NCBI GenBank assembly: GCA_024331045.1
Contig: JANDJC010000027.1
Coordinates: forward strand, 1-37,096
Direction of reading: 5' to 3'
Source: Nitrospira sp.
GTDB taxonomy: Bacteria > Nitrospirota > Nitrospiria > Nitrospirales > Nitrospiraceae
Length of the DNA stretch: 37,096 bases
Within the stretch, counting starts at the first letter, position 1. Every line of letters begins with the position of its first letter. The position numbers were made by a program, and so were the translations under genes. Shown here in pieces: positions 8,370 to 16,751 of the stretch. The notes beneath the pieces were generated by a model. That model had not been told where the DNA came from, searched no databases, and was given only the letters and a program-made list of their open reading frames with translations.

Positions 8370-9500
8370 ATGGCCCATTCCTACACACCGGGTTTGACGG
8401 TCACCGACCAGACGGTCGTGCGGCGGGTGCGGCAGTTGCCGCTTCAGGGAACGGTGTTGGTGAAAGAAGGCGATCTCGTTCAGGCGACACAATCGGTCGC
8501 CCGCGCCGAGTTGCCGGGCAAGGTGTACCCGCTCAATTTGGCTAACCAGTTGGGAGTGGCACCTGGTGAGATCAAAGAGTATTTGGTTAAGCGGGAAGGT
8601 GAGACGGTCCACAAGGATGAGGTGCTGGCGGAGAATAAACCGTTTTTCAAGTGGCTCAAGACGGAAATCCGCTCGCCGATTACCGGCACGGTTGAATCGA
8701 TCTCGCTTGTCACGGGGCAGGTCCTCCTGCGCGAGCCGCCGCGCGTGCTGAATCTATTGGCCTATGTGGACGGCTTGGTGGTGGAGGTGCGGCCCCAACA
8801 GGGAGTGACCATTGAATGTGCCTGTAGCCTCGTCCAAGGAATCTTTGGAATCGGTGGAGAGGCTCATGGGGAAATTGTAGTGGCCGTTGAAGGGCCGGAC
8901 CGCCCCCTCATGCCGGATCGACTGACGGCTGAGATGAAGGACAAGGTTGTGATAGGAGGTTCGTTCTTGCCGGCGGAGACCATGGCCAAGGCCAAAGAGA
9001 TCGGCGTCGCCGGACTGGTGGTTGGTGGCATTCACGATCAAGATTTGCGCGCACTTTTGGGCTATGACCTGGGGGTGGCGATCACGGGGTCGGAGCAGGT
9101 GGGGTTCACGTTGATTCTGACGGAAGGGTTCGGGGCGATCCCCATGGCCACCAAAACGTTTGCGTTGCTGTCTGCTCGCGCCGGCGCGATGGCCTCGATT
9201 TCCGGCGCCACTCAAATCCGGGCGGGAGTGATCAGGCCGGAGGTCATCATTCCTCTTAAAGAGAAGCGACTGCCGGCGACCCGATCAGCCGACCGAGCTC
9301 GCGAAGGGATTCAACTGGGCGACCTAGTCCGGATCATTCGCGATCCCTTGTTTGGACAGATTGGCCGGGTGTCGGCGCTCCCATCAGAATTACGGAAGAT
9401 TCCCACCGAAAGTGAGGTCCGGGTACTCGAAGTGCAATTGGACGATGGATCGACCGTGGTCGTCCCCCGGGCCAACATCGAAGTGATCGAAGGGGCATAG
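8370..9500 (+). CDS. Conserved protein with two lipoyl-like (barrel-sandwich) segments and a KOW-like C-terminus
   Basis: 376 residues, no signal peptide. Residues about 25-50 (LPLQGTVLVKEGDLVQATQS) and 95-120 (RSPITGTVESISLVTGQVLL) look like two halves of a biotinyl/lipoyl or RnfC-type barrel-sandwich fold. They lack an obvious lipoylated lysine in a DK context. The middle (residues 160-290) is alpha/beta, with VIGGSFLPAETMAKAKEIGV and GLVVGGIHDQDLRALLGYDL. The C-terminus, GDLVRIIRDPLFGQIGRV then STVVVPRANIEVIE, resembles a KOW/SH3-like barrel. I know no function for this combination. It lies 13 bases after the MutL-like gene and 4 bases before the DUF6754 gene, so it is probably a subunit of the same system. 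Confidence 0.75.
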   Translation: MAHSYTPGLTVTDQTVVRRVRQLPLQGTVLVKEGDLVQATQSVARAELPGKVYPLNLANQLGVAPGEIKEYLVKREGETVHKDEVLAENKPFFKWLKTEIRSPITGTVESISLVTGQVLLREPPRVLNLLAYVDGLVVEVRPQQGVTIECACSLVQGIFGIGGEAHGEIVVAVEGPDRPLMPDRLTAEMKDKVVIGGSFLPAETMAKAKEIGVAGLVVGGIHDQDLRALLGYDLGVAITGSEQVGFTLILTEGFGAIPMATKTFALLSARAGAMASISGATQIRAGVIRPEVIIPLKEKRLPATRSADRAREGIQLGDLVRIIRDPLFGQIGRVSALPSELRKIPTESEVRVLEVQLDDGSTVVVPRANIEVIEGA

Positions 9501-9504
9501 CAGC

Positions 9505-10779
9505 GTGAGGCGGCGGTTTGGAATCACGGCGGCGGTGATCGGGATCGCGGCCTGCTGGGCGATCGGACCGATCGGACTGGCTGGATTGCTATGGGCGGCA
9601 GATCCCAAGGAGTTGACGCTGCCGGACATGGTGCGTGTCTTCGACACGCCGAGCGATGGCGGAGGCAGTCTCACGGTTGTCTGGCCGCCCGCGTCTTATG
9701 ATTCGAGCGAGGTTCGGTACCAAGTATTGCTGGGAGAGGCAACGGCCGATGTGGACCCCTCCACCCTCACGGTCGTCGCCGAATTTCCAGCGAACACACA
9801 CTATGTGCGAGAGACCAAATGGCCTTGGTGGACCAAGCCGGCGGGAGATGATCACCATCTCTTGGTCATCAAAAACGGCAAGGCTGTTGAACTCAAGAAC
9901 GGGGTGGCCTATACCGTGGCGGTAGCGGTGGTGTTCCGTGAACAACGAGTTGTGAGCCGCGTCGCATCTGCCGTGCCGGAGCCCAATTGGTTTAACTGGA
10001 ATCAAATCAACAACCTGTTTCTAGCCCTGCTGTTTGGGGGAATCGTGTTTGTCTCCATTGGGATGGCGAGGAGGCGCGAGATGTTTCTGCGGCGCATTCC
10101 CGGTCTGGATGCCGTCGATGAAGCGATCGGCCGGGCGACCGAGTTGGGCAAGCCGGTGCTGTATTTGACCGGTGCCCATGACATGAGCGATCCCTCGACG
10201 ATCGCGGCGGCGGTGATTCTGGGGCGGGTGGCCAAACGGGCCGCCGCCTATGAGACGGAGTTGATGGTGCCCCATCGGGAACCAATCACGATGGCTGTTT
10301 GCCAAGAAATTACCAAACAGGCCTATTTGGAAGCAGGGAAGCCGGATCTCTACAAGGAAGACTCAAATTTTTTCATCACGTCGGATCAATTCAGCTACAC
10401 GGCGGCGGTGGACGGGATCATGTTGCGCAAGAGGCCAGCGGCGAATTTTTTCATGGGCTCCTACTTTGCCGAGTCGCTCCTGCTCACAGAAACCGGCGCG
10501 AGTACCGGCGCGATCCAGATTGCGGGGACCGACTCTGATCACCAGCTTCCGTTTTTCGTTACGACCTGTGACTATACGCTGATCGGCGAAGAACTTTACG
10601 CCGCGAGCGCCTATCTCTCGCGCGAGCCAGTGCAGGTCGGCACCTTGCGCGGCCAGGATGTCGGCAAGGCGTTGATCCTTGGCGTTCTGATCATTGGCAC
10701 CGTCCTGGCGACGATCGGTGTTGCGACGGAGGCCGAGTGGCCCCGTTGGGTGTTGGACGTCTTTAGGGATGTGAAATGA
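9505..10779 (+). CDS. DUF6754 membrane protein with Fn3-like N-terminal domain
   Basis: 424 residues. GTG start at 9505 with AGGGG ten bases upstream. Residues 1-32 are an export signal ending near LLWAA. Residues 40-155 resemble a fibronectin-III-like beta sandwich (SLTVVWPPASYDSSEVRYQV, NGVAYTVAVAVVF). A membrane segment follows (NNLFLALLFGGIVFVSIGMA), then a cytoplasmic DUF6754 domain of about 190 residues (DEAIGRATELGKPVLYLTGA, KRAAAYETELMVPHREPITM, FFMGSYFAESLLLTETGAS). A second membrane segment (ALILGVLIIGTVLATIGVA) lies at the C-terminus. DUF6754 has no known function. The gene ends in an ATGA overlap with the next membrane protein. Confidence 0.8.
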   Translation: MRRRFGITAAVIGIAACWAIGPIGLAGLLWAADPKELTLPDMVRVFDTPSDGGGSLTVVWPPASYDSSEVRYQVLLGEATADVDPSTLTVVAEFPANTHYVRETKWPWWTKPAGDDHHLLVIKNGKAVELKNGVAYTVAVAVVFREQRVVSRVASAVPEPNWFNWNQINNLFLALLFGGIVFVSIGMARRREMFLRRIPGLDAVDEAIGRATELGKPVLYLTGAHDMSDPSTIAAAVILGRVAKRAAAYETELMVPHREPITMAVCQEITKQAYLEAGKPDLYKEDSNFFITSDQFSYTAAVDGIMLRKRPAANFFMGSYFAESLLLTETGASTGAIQIAGTDSDHQLPFFVTTCDYTLIGEELYAASAYLSREPVQVGTLRGQDVGKALILGVLIIGTVLATIGVATEAEWPRWVLDVFRDVK

Positions 10780-11426
10780 TTGTACTGCGCCGCCAATTGC
10801 CGCTTGTAATCACGTTGATCGCCGGGCTCACGATGGCGGGCCAGTATTATGTCCCCCATCCGGCCTCCGAGGAGCTGCTCACCTCGGTGACCAAGTGGCT
10901 TCAGATCATCGGGGGCTTTGCGCTGGTGTTGGGCGTGAGCAGTCTCTTCCACCAACATGCCGTCAAAATCCGCCGCCGAGAAGCGGGCTGGGGCTATAGC
11001 CTCGTATTGTACGCCGGCATGGTGGGCACGATCGTGGCCGGTCTGTGGGCTGATGGCAAGGAAAGTCTGGATGGGGTCCTGACGGCATTCGGCTGGGTGT
11101 ACAACTACATGATGGTGCCGCTGCAGGGGACCATGTTCGCTATTTTGGCGTTCTTTATCGCGTCCGCGGCCTATCGCTCGTTCCGCGCCAGGAGCCGCGA
11201 GGCTGCCGTGTTGCTCGTCGCGGCGGTAATTGTGATGATGGGACGGGTGCCGCTGGGGGAGTATGTACTTCCTGTAAGCGGGGACATTTCCCAATGGATC
11301 TTGAACGTCCTCAACGCGTCCGTGCGACGAGCTATTTTGATCGGCGTGAGTTTGGGGGCCGTGGCCCTGTCGTTGAAAATCATCTTTGGCGTGGAACGGT
11401 CGTATCTGGGCGGAGGCAAGGAGTAA
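10776..11426 (+). CDS. Six-helix inner-membrane protein of the DUF6754 cluster
   Basis: 216 residues with about six hydrophobic helices: LPLVITLIAGLTMAGQYYV, LQIIGGFALVLGVSSLF, LVLYAGMVGTIVAGLWA, MFAILAFFIASAAY, AAVLLVAAVIVMMGRV and ILIGVSLGAVALSLKIIF. A YNYMMVPLQGTMF loop and a short VERSYLGGGKE cytoplasmic tail follow the pattern of a small integral membrane subunit. I do not recognise a characterised family. The start overlaps the DUF6754 stop by four bases (ATGA), so the two proteins are probably made in similar amounts and assemble together. Confidence 0.75.
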   Translation: MIVLRRQLPLVITLIAGLTMAGQYYVPHPASEELLTSVTKWLQIIGGFALVLGVSSLFHQHAVKIRRREAGWGYSLVLYAGMVGTIVAGLWADGKESLDGVLTAFGWVYNYMMVPLQGTMFAILAFFIASAAYRSFRARSREAAVLLVAAVIVMMGRVPLGEYVLPVSGDISQWILNVLNASVRRAILIGVSLGAVALSLKIIFGVERSYLGGGKE

Positions 11427-11503
11427 AAAGGACGAAAGGTGAACGGTCGCTTGTTCTTTGCTGATCAGACGCGACCAACTCCCCGTCTCATGGAGACCGA
11501 TCG

Positions 11504-12334
11504 ATGAGGATTGCCGAACGCATGCTCAAGATCGACCGGCGGATTATCTTCCTCATCATCGGGCTGTGCACCCTTGTCCCGCTGCTCTATCCCGTTGGCC
11601 TCCCGATTAAAATTTCTCCCGAAGTGCGGGCCGTCTATGACTATATCGAATCGTTACCGGAGGGGTCTGTGTTTCTCCTGTCGTTGGATTTTGATCCCTC
11701 TTCCAAGCCGGAACTGTACCCACAAGCTGTAGCCTTGCTTCACCATGCGTTTCGAAAAAACCTCCGTGTCGTGGCAATGACCTTATGGGTGAGTGGGACG
11801 GGATTGGCCGATCAGATCATCTCCCAGGTCGCTCGCGAGACGGGAAAAGAGGATACGAAGGACTATGTGTTTCTGGGTTGGAGTCCGGGCGGCACGGCCG
11901 TGATCATCAACATGGGGCAGAACCTCTACACCACCTTTCCCTCTGATTACCATGGCAGGCCGACCAAGGGGCTGCCGGTGCTCGAAGGGGTGAACAGTCT
12001 GCGGGATGTGGATTATGCGGTGAGTTTAGGTGCCGGCAATCCGGGGGTCGAAGCCTGGTATGTGTTCGGCAAGGACAAATACAAGTTCGAGATGGGGGGC
12101 GGCTGCACGGGTGTGATGGCCCCGGGACTCTATCCGCTGTTACGGAGCGGGCAGATCAACGGCTTGATTGGCGGGTTACGGGGTGCGGCGGAGTATGAAA
12201 GTTTGATTGGTCGCAAGGGACAGGCCATAGCCGGCATGGATGCCCAATCGGCCACTCACATGGCGATCATCGTGTTGGTGATGTTGTGCAATCTGTTCTA
12301 CTTTGTCCTTCGGCGGCAACAGCAAGCGTCGTGA
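11504..12334 (+). CDS. Membrane-anchored conserved protein with a central alpha/beta domain
   Basis: 276 residues. An N-terminal membrane helix (IIFLIIGLCTLVPLLYPVGL, residues 13-32) is followed by about 215 residues of alpha/beta character and a C-terminal membrane helix (MAIIVLVMLCNLFYFVL). Recognisable strings are VFLLSLDFDPSSKPELYPQA, FLGWSPGGTAVIINMGQN and GGGCTGVMAPGLYPLLRSGQ. The hairpin topology puts both termini on the same side. ATG 11504 is preceded by GGAG about eight bases upstream. It lies 77 bases after the six-helix protein. No known family or active-site motif is recognised, and the role within the cluster is unknown. Confidence 0.75.
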   Translation: MRIAERMLKIDRRIIFLIIGLCTLVPLLYPVGLPIKISPEVRAVYDYIESLPEGSVFLLSLDFDPSSKPELYPQAVALLHHAFRKNLRVVAMTLWVSGTGLADQIISQVARETGKEDTKDYVFLGWSPGGTAVIINMGQNLYTTFPSDYHGRPTKGLPVLEGVNSLRDVDYAVSLGAGNPGVEAWYVFGKDKYKFEMGGGCTGVMAPGLYPLLRSGQINGLIGGLRGAAEYESLIGRKGQAIAGMDAQSATHMAIIVLVMLCNLFYFVLRRQQQAS

Positions 12335-12411
12335 CGAGGCGACGGTCGTGGGATTGGTGTGTCGCAATAAGGGTCGTGTTCAGTTCGGTCAGGCTGTAAT
12401 CGAGGCTCGTG

Positions 12412-13164
12412 ATGTCGGTTGAATCCATCATCGGCGCCTGGGTGGCGACGGGATTGACTCTGTTTATCTTTTCGTTTCTCTACCGGGACAATCCGCTGTT
12501 TAAACTGGCGGAACATCTGTACGTTGGAGTGTCGGTCGGGTACACGATCGTCAAGACCTACGATACCGTCCTTGTGCATTTGATTTGGAAACCGATCGTC
12601 GAGCAACACGAGTGGTCGTTGCTGATTCCCGTGTTGATCGGCACGTTGATGCTGGCCCGATACGTCCCCCAAGCAGCGTGGCTGTCCCGCTATGCCTTTG
12701 CCTTTATCGTGGGAGTGGGGGCGGGACTAGCGATTCCCCGGACCATTTCCTCGTTTATCCTAAAACAGGTCGAAGATACGGTCCGTCCCTTGGTCGCGTT
12801 GGTGCCGGGAGAAGGGGTGGTGTTGACCTGGGATCTCCTGAACCCAGCTAGCGGGGTGAATACGATCATCATTCTGCTTGGCGTGAGCTCCGTCCTGTTT
12901 TACTTCTTTTTCTCGGTCGAACACAGGGGGCCCGGCAAGGTGGTGGCCCGAACGGGCATTTTCTTTCTCATGATCGCCTTTGGCGCCGCCTTCGGCTATA
13001 CGGTGATGGCTCGCATGTCGTTATTGATTGGCCGTCTGACCGATTTGATTGGCTATGCCGATGAGGCCTACGGGCGACCGACTCTCTGGTTGACGGTTCT
13101 CACGGTCAGCATGCTTCTGTTGCTGAGCCGTCGCCTCAAGTCGGAGCCTCCTCAAGAAGGATAA
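12412..13164 (+). CDS. Polytopic membrane protein, last membrane subunit of the DUF6754 cluster
   Basis: 250 residues with about seven hydrophobic helices: IIGAWVATGLTLFIFSFLY, a segment around HLYVGVSVGYTIVK, LLIPVLIGTLMLARYV, FAFIVGVGAGLAIP, TIIILLGVSSVLFYFFFS, TGIFFLMIAFGAAFGYTVMA and LWLTVLTVSMLLLLS. A GTG at 12409 immediately precedes the ATG at 12412. I choose the ATG because GAGG at 12402-12405 is then six bases away. It is separated by 77 bases from the preceding gene. No transporter signature is recognised; it may form the membrane core with the 10776 protein. Confidence 0.75.
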   Translation: MSVESIIGAWVATGLTLFIFSFLYRDNPLFKLAEHLYVGVSVGYTIVKTYDTVLVHLIWKPIVEQHEWSLLIPVLIGTLMLARYVPQAAWLSRYAFAFIVGVGAGLAIPRTISSFILKQVEDTVRPLVALVPGEGVVLTWDLLNPASGVNTIIILLGVSSVLFYFFFSVEHRGPGKVVARTGIFFLMIAFGAAFGYTVMARMSLLIGRLTDLIGYADEAYGRPTLWLTVLTVSMLLLLSRRLKSEPPQEG

Positions 13165-13287
13165 GGGAGGTCGGTGGTCACACACCTGTCTGGTGCGCCT
13201 CCTTGCTGGTGATGAGAGGGGTGATGGTCCCATGATCCACCGCTCTCATTGCGGTGTTCTTTCCTTGTCCCCTACAATGGAGTCACC

Positions 13288-14529
13288 ATGTCTGCTGAAC
13301 CAATGAAAAATCCCAAACAGTATCCGATCCTTCGCAATCTTCAGTACTCTCCTCTGAAGCAGGGAGAAGATTCCTTCGTCGTGTTGTGGGATCCAACGGG
13401 GTTGAGCCAAGAAAAACTGGTGCTTCCCCTCAATTATTTTTTCATCATCCAACATTTCGACGGCCGTCATTCCCTGACGGAGATTCTCTCGCTCTATCTC
13501 AAACGATTCGGAGAATTTCTGTTGCCGAACAAGCTCGAACAGTTGGTGAACGAACTGGACGAGAAGCTGTTTCTCGAAGGAGACCGAGTTAAGACGGCGT
13601 TGGCGCGAGCCAAGGAAGAGTATCGGCGAGCCGCCGTTCGCAAACCGGTTTTTGCCGGTCGCGGCTATGAGGCGGAGGCAGCGAGGTTAAGGAAGCAAAT
13701 CGACGGTTTCTTTGCCAGTGAGGAGGGGCCGGGGAGAAAACCGTCCATCCATGCCGGCCAGCCGATCAAGGGACTGGTGACGCCGATCTACGATTTGAAA
13801 CAGGCCGGACCGAGCTATGCCTGGGCTTACAAAGAACTGAAGGAAGCGGAGCAGCCCACGTTGTACGTCCTGTTGGGAACCGCCGCGGCCGGGATGGCCC
13901 GGCCATTTGCCGTGACCGACAAGGATTTTGAAACACCCTTGGGCTTGGTTCAAACGGATCGAACGATCGTGTCACGGTTGTGGGAGGGGCTGCCCGATTC
14001 ATTTGAGGAGGACCTGTGCCATCGGACTGAACAGGCGATTGAGTTTCAACTGCCGTTCTTACAAGAGATCGTGGGACAGGCGAAGGCCTTTACCATCGTG
14101 CCGATCCTCTGTTCATTTTCCGCTCTTGATCTGACGGACGCCGGGATAAAGCAGGACGTGGAAACGTTTCTTGATCGGTTGCGGCGGATTCTGCAAGAGG
14201 ATGGGCGGCCATACTGCCTGATAGCGGCCGGTGATTTGGCCCATCTTGGTCTGCGCTACGGCGATAGGGAACCACCGACCGATTTTTCTTTCCACCGGTC
14301 CATGCAGCGGGATCTGGAAATGCTCAAATTGGTCGAAGAGCTCAAGGCTGACGAATTTGCCGAGTTCATCATCAAGGAAGAGGATCGGCGTCGGATTGCC
14401 GGCTTCGCGTCGATCTATTCGCTCTTGCGGCTCATCGAGGCGAAGAAGGGCGACGTGCTTCGGTACGATCGCGGCATTACCGATCAATTTAATTCCACTG
14501 TGACCTACGCCAGCATGGCGTTCTTCTAA
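13288..14529 (+). CDS. MEMO1-family protein (AmmeMemoRadiSam system B-like) with PqqD-like N-terminal extension and degenerate active site
   Basis: 413 residues. GGAG five bases before ATG 13288 sets the start; an upstream in-frame ATG at 13249 has no such site. Residues 45-105 (YFFIIQHFDGRHSLTEILSL...) look like a PqqD/winged-helix domain, and residues 155-413 follow the MEMO1 fold (KGLVTPIYDL, ETPLGLVQTDR, AIEFQLPFLQEI, AAGDLAHLGLRYG). The canonical PHAG histidine (TPIYDL here), the GPNHTG histidine (GTAAAG here) and the C-terminal CGxGP cysteine (IAGFASI here) are missing. Only the DLxH pair is kept. MEMO proteins normally co-occur with AMMECR1 and a radical SAM enzyme; neither adjoins it here. 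I infer a non-catalytic or altered relative serving the upstream membrane cluster. Confidence 0.82.
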   Translation: MSAEPMKNPKQYPILRNLQYSPLKQGEDSFVVLWDPTGLSQEKLVLPLNYFFIIQHFDGRHSLTEILSLYLKRFGEFLLPNKLEQLVNELDEKLFLEGDRVKTALARAKEEYRRAAVRKPVFAGRGYEAEAARLRKQIDGFFASEEGPGRKPSIHAGQPIKGLVTPIYDLKQAGPSYAWAYKELKEAEQPTLYVLLGTAAAGMARPFAVTDKDFETPLGLVQTDRTIVSRLWEGLPDSFEEDLCHRTEQAIEFQLPFLQEIVGQAKAFTIVPILCSFSALDLTDAGIKQDVETFLDRLRRILQEDGRPYCLIAAGDLAHLGLRYGDREPPTDFSFHRSMQRDLEMLKLVEELKADEFAEFIIKEEDRRRIAGFASIYSLLRLIEAKKGDVLRYDRGITDQFNSTVTYASMAFF

Positions 14530-14632
14530 CCAGTCAGCAGCCCCGGTTCCCTCTCTACGCTGATCCTTGGGCGCGGCGATTGGCAAATTGGCAAGGGGAC
14601 CAGCGGCAACTGTTCCAAACGGGGAGCCCCCA

Positions 14633-14666
14633 GGCTACTCCTTCACCTTGGCTACTCCTTCACCTT
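14633..14666. repeat. 17-bp perfect tandem duplication at the cyclophilin stop codon
   Basis: GGCTACTCCTTCACCTT occurs twice, at 14633-14649 and 14650-14666. On the coding (minus) strand the unit contains ...AAGGAGTAG..., so the stop codon of the cyclophilin gene is duplicated. It looks like a replication-slippage event without effect on the protein. Confidence 0.8.
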
Positions 14667-15173
14667 GACGGTGATGGGAATTGGCTCGATGGGATTATCC
14701 CGTTCATCGCGCGCGACGGCGGCAATCTTGTCAAGTACGTCGAGGCCCCGAAACACTTCGCCAAAGACGGTGTAGCACCGGTCGAGACCATTGTTGTCAT
14801 CCAAGCAAATAAAAAATTGCGAGCCGTTGTCGTTGAAGTCGCGCGTGCTGTTGCTCTCGCGCGGCATTTTGGCCATGGAAACCGCGCCGCGTTTGTGGGG
14901 GCGATCGTTGGGTTCCGGTGAAAGGAAGTAACCGGGACCGCCGGTGCCGTGGAGCGATCGATCGGGGAGTTTGCTTAGCGGGTCTCCTCCTTGAATGATG
15001 AAGCCGGGCACCACCCGATGGAACGTCGTGCCATCAAAGAAACCCATTTTGGCAAGGTTGATAAAATTTTCGACGTGACGCGGGGCGTCGTCGGGGTAGA
15101 AGCGAATGGCGATTTCTCCGAATTTGGTGATGAGAATCGCCCGCGGATCTTTCTTTTGGAACTGGATCATCAT
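14652..15173 (-). CDS. Cyclophilin-type peptidyl-prolyl cis-trans isomerase
   Basis: 173 residues from ATG 15173 (an ATG three bases further in and a TTG at 15209 are alternatives; none has a strong ribosome site). The cyclophilin signatures are clear: IRFYPDDAPRHVENFINLA, FDGTTFHRVVPGFIIQGGDP with catalytic Arg and Phe, GAVSMAK, NGSQFFICL and YTVFGEV. No signal peptide is visible from 15173, so a cytoplasmic enzyme of the PpiB type is likely. It catalyses cis-trans isomerisation of prolyl bonds. It ends convergently with the MEMO-like gene, 122 bases away, and lies downstream of an MFS transporter and an FKBP on the same strand. Confidence 0.9.
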   Translation of the reverse strand: MMIQFQKKDPRAILITKFGEIAIRFYPDDAPRHVENFINLAKMGFFDGTTFHRVVPGFIIQGGDPLSKLPDRSLHGTGGPGYFLSPEPNDRPHKRGAVSMAKMPRESNSTRDFNDNGSQFFICLDDNNGLDRCYTVFGEVFRGLDVLDKIAAVARDERDNPIEPIPITVKVKE

Positions 15174-15235
15174 GAAGGTTACTCTAGCAAGGGAGAGCGT
15201 TGACGACAAGACCGGACTGATCGGTCATCGGTAGT

Positions 15236-16567
15236 TCAGCTTCGGAGGGACCGCGAGTGGCTCCCTGGGTAGTCATCCGGTTCCAAGCTTGTCGCCGGGT
15301 TGATCCAGAGCCACATCACTCCTCCAGCGAAGGCGATCAGTGCCGCGATAGACAGCGAGAGGGGCCAGCCCCCTTGCTCAGCAATCCAGGGTGTGAGGGT
15401 GGGGGAAATGGCGCCTCCTACATTGGCTCCCATGTTCATGAGACCGGACAGGCTGCCGGCATGGCTTTTTGACAAATCGCTGGTGGAGGCCCAGTAGGCT
15501 CCGACGGAGAAGTAGAGCCATCCGGCGCCAATGGAGAGAGCCAGGATGGCCCAATAGGGTGAATCGATGGCGCCACCGCAGCCAATGAACATGGCAGCCA
15601 GCACCATTCCTGTGAGTCCAACCAGACGGCGTCCTTGGGTGAGGCCTTGCCTCACCGCCAGCCGGTCCGTGACCCACCCCCCCAACGGACAGAAGACGAG
15701 GATGGTGAGGAATGGTGCAGCGGCATAGAGGCCGCTTTGCAAGACGGTAAACCCTCGGACATCCACAAGGTACAGATAAAACCATGAAAGGTAAATGTAG
15801 GCCACGTATCCCAAACAGGTATAACTCAAGACCAGCCACCAGACCGATGGGGTTTGCCGCCAGCTTTTCCAAGGGATGCGGACCCGTGGTGCGGCATGGT
15901 CCTCGGAGCGAGGTGGTTTCTCGTCTTCCGGGAGATGATCACGGGGGTGGTCACGGGCCATGCTCCACCAGAACACAGCCAATCCGACACCGAGAGCAGC
16001 GGAGAGATAGAACGCCGTCTGCCAGCCATAGTTCACCATGATCCAAGCGGTCAGCGGGGGAGTAATGGCGGAGCCGACGCCGATCCCTCCAATGGCCAGG
16101 CCGATACCCATGCCACGTTCGTGGACCGGCAGCCAATCGGTCACGGCACGATTGAAGGTCGGCAGGGCGACCGCTTCTCCAATCCCCAACAAAAACCGAA
16201 CGAGGATCAGGGCTCCAAGAATCCCTAGTAAGCTGGCGAGCCCTGATGTAGCGGCGATGGCGGTGAAGGCCGTAAAACCAGACCACCACAGGAGCCCGGC
16301 GGTCAGCACCAGGCGGGCTCCCCACCGGTCAGCCAGCCATCCCCCTGGAATTTGAAAGAGGGCATACCCAATTACGAAGGACGAAAACACAAGTCCCATC
16401 TGTTGATGGGTGAGGCCCAACGCCGGCATCATCTGGCGGGCGGTGACAGAAATGTTGACTCGATCAATATAGGTCACAATGCTGACAGCAAAGAGGAGCC
16501 CGAGGATCAGCCAACGTTGAGGGGAAGGGGCTGGAAATTGCTGGGAACGAAAAAGTGGCCTGCGCAC
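15236..16567 (-). CDS. MFS transporter, anion:cation symporter (ACS)-like
   Basis: 443 residues with twelve predicted membrane helices. A family loop pattern near the N-terminus (YIDRVNISVTARQMMPALGL, GYALFQIPGGWLADRWGAR) and FLLGIGEAVALPTFNRAVTD are typical of the ACS branch of the major facilitator superfamily, which moves hexuronates, galactarate, phthalate and similar organic anions. A cytoplasmic loop around residues 205-230 separates the two six-helix halves, and the second half has LGGWVTDRLAVRQG. The substrate cannot be told from sequence. GTG 16567 is the start; no strong ribosome site precedes it. Confidence 0.88.
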   Translation of the reverse strand: MRRPLFRSQQFPAPSPQRWLILGLLFAVSIVTYIDRVNISVTARQMMPALGLTHQQMGLVFSSFVIGYALFQIPGGWLADRWGARLVLTAGLLWWSGFTAFTAIAATSGLASLLGILGALILVRFLLGIGEAVALPTFNRAVTDWLPVHERGMGIGLAIGGIGVGSAITPPLTAWIMVNYGWQTAFYLSAALGVGLAVFWWSMARDHPRDHLPEDEKPPRSEDHAAPRVRIPWKSWRQTPSVWWLVLSYTCLGYVAYIYLSWFYLYLVDVRGFTVLQSGLYAAAPFLTILVFCPLGGWVTDRLAVRQGLTQGRRLVGLTGMVLAAMFIGCGGAIDSPYWAILALSIGAGWLYFSVGAYWASTSDLSKSHAGSLSGLMNMGANVGGAISPTLTPWIAEQGGWPLSLSIAALIAFAGGVMWLWINPATSLEPDDYPGSHSRSLRS

Positions 16568-16751
16568 GACTGTTCTGCAAATAGCACCGGTTTCTCGGCC
16601 AAGAGGAGGGGAAGCAGCTTCCTCTCCTCACGAAGAGGAGTCCGCTTCCTCGGTGGACTGGGAGCGCCCCCCGGGACCCTCCTTTCGGACACCGCCGGCT
16701 ATTTATCAAACAAGGACTGGCCAGAACCAGAGGAGGATTCGTCCGCTGACA

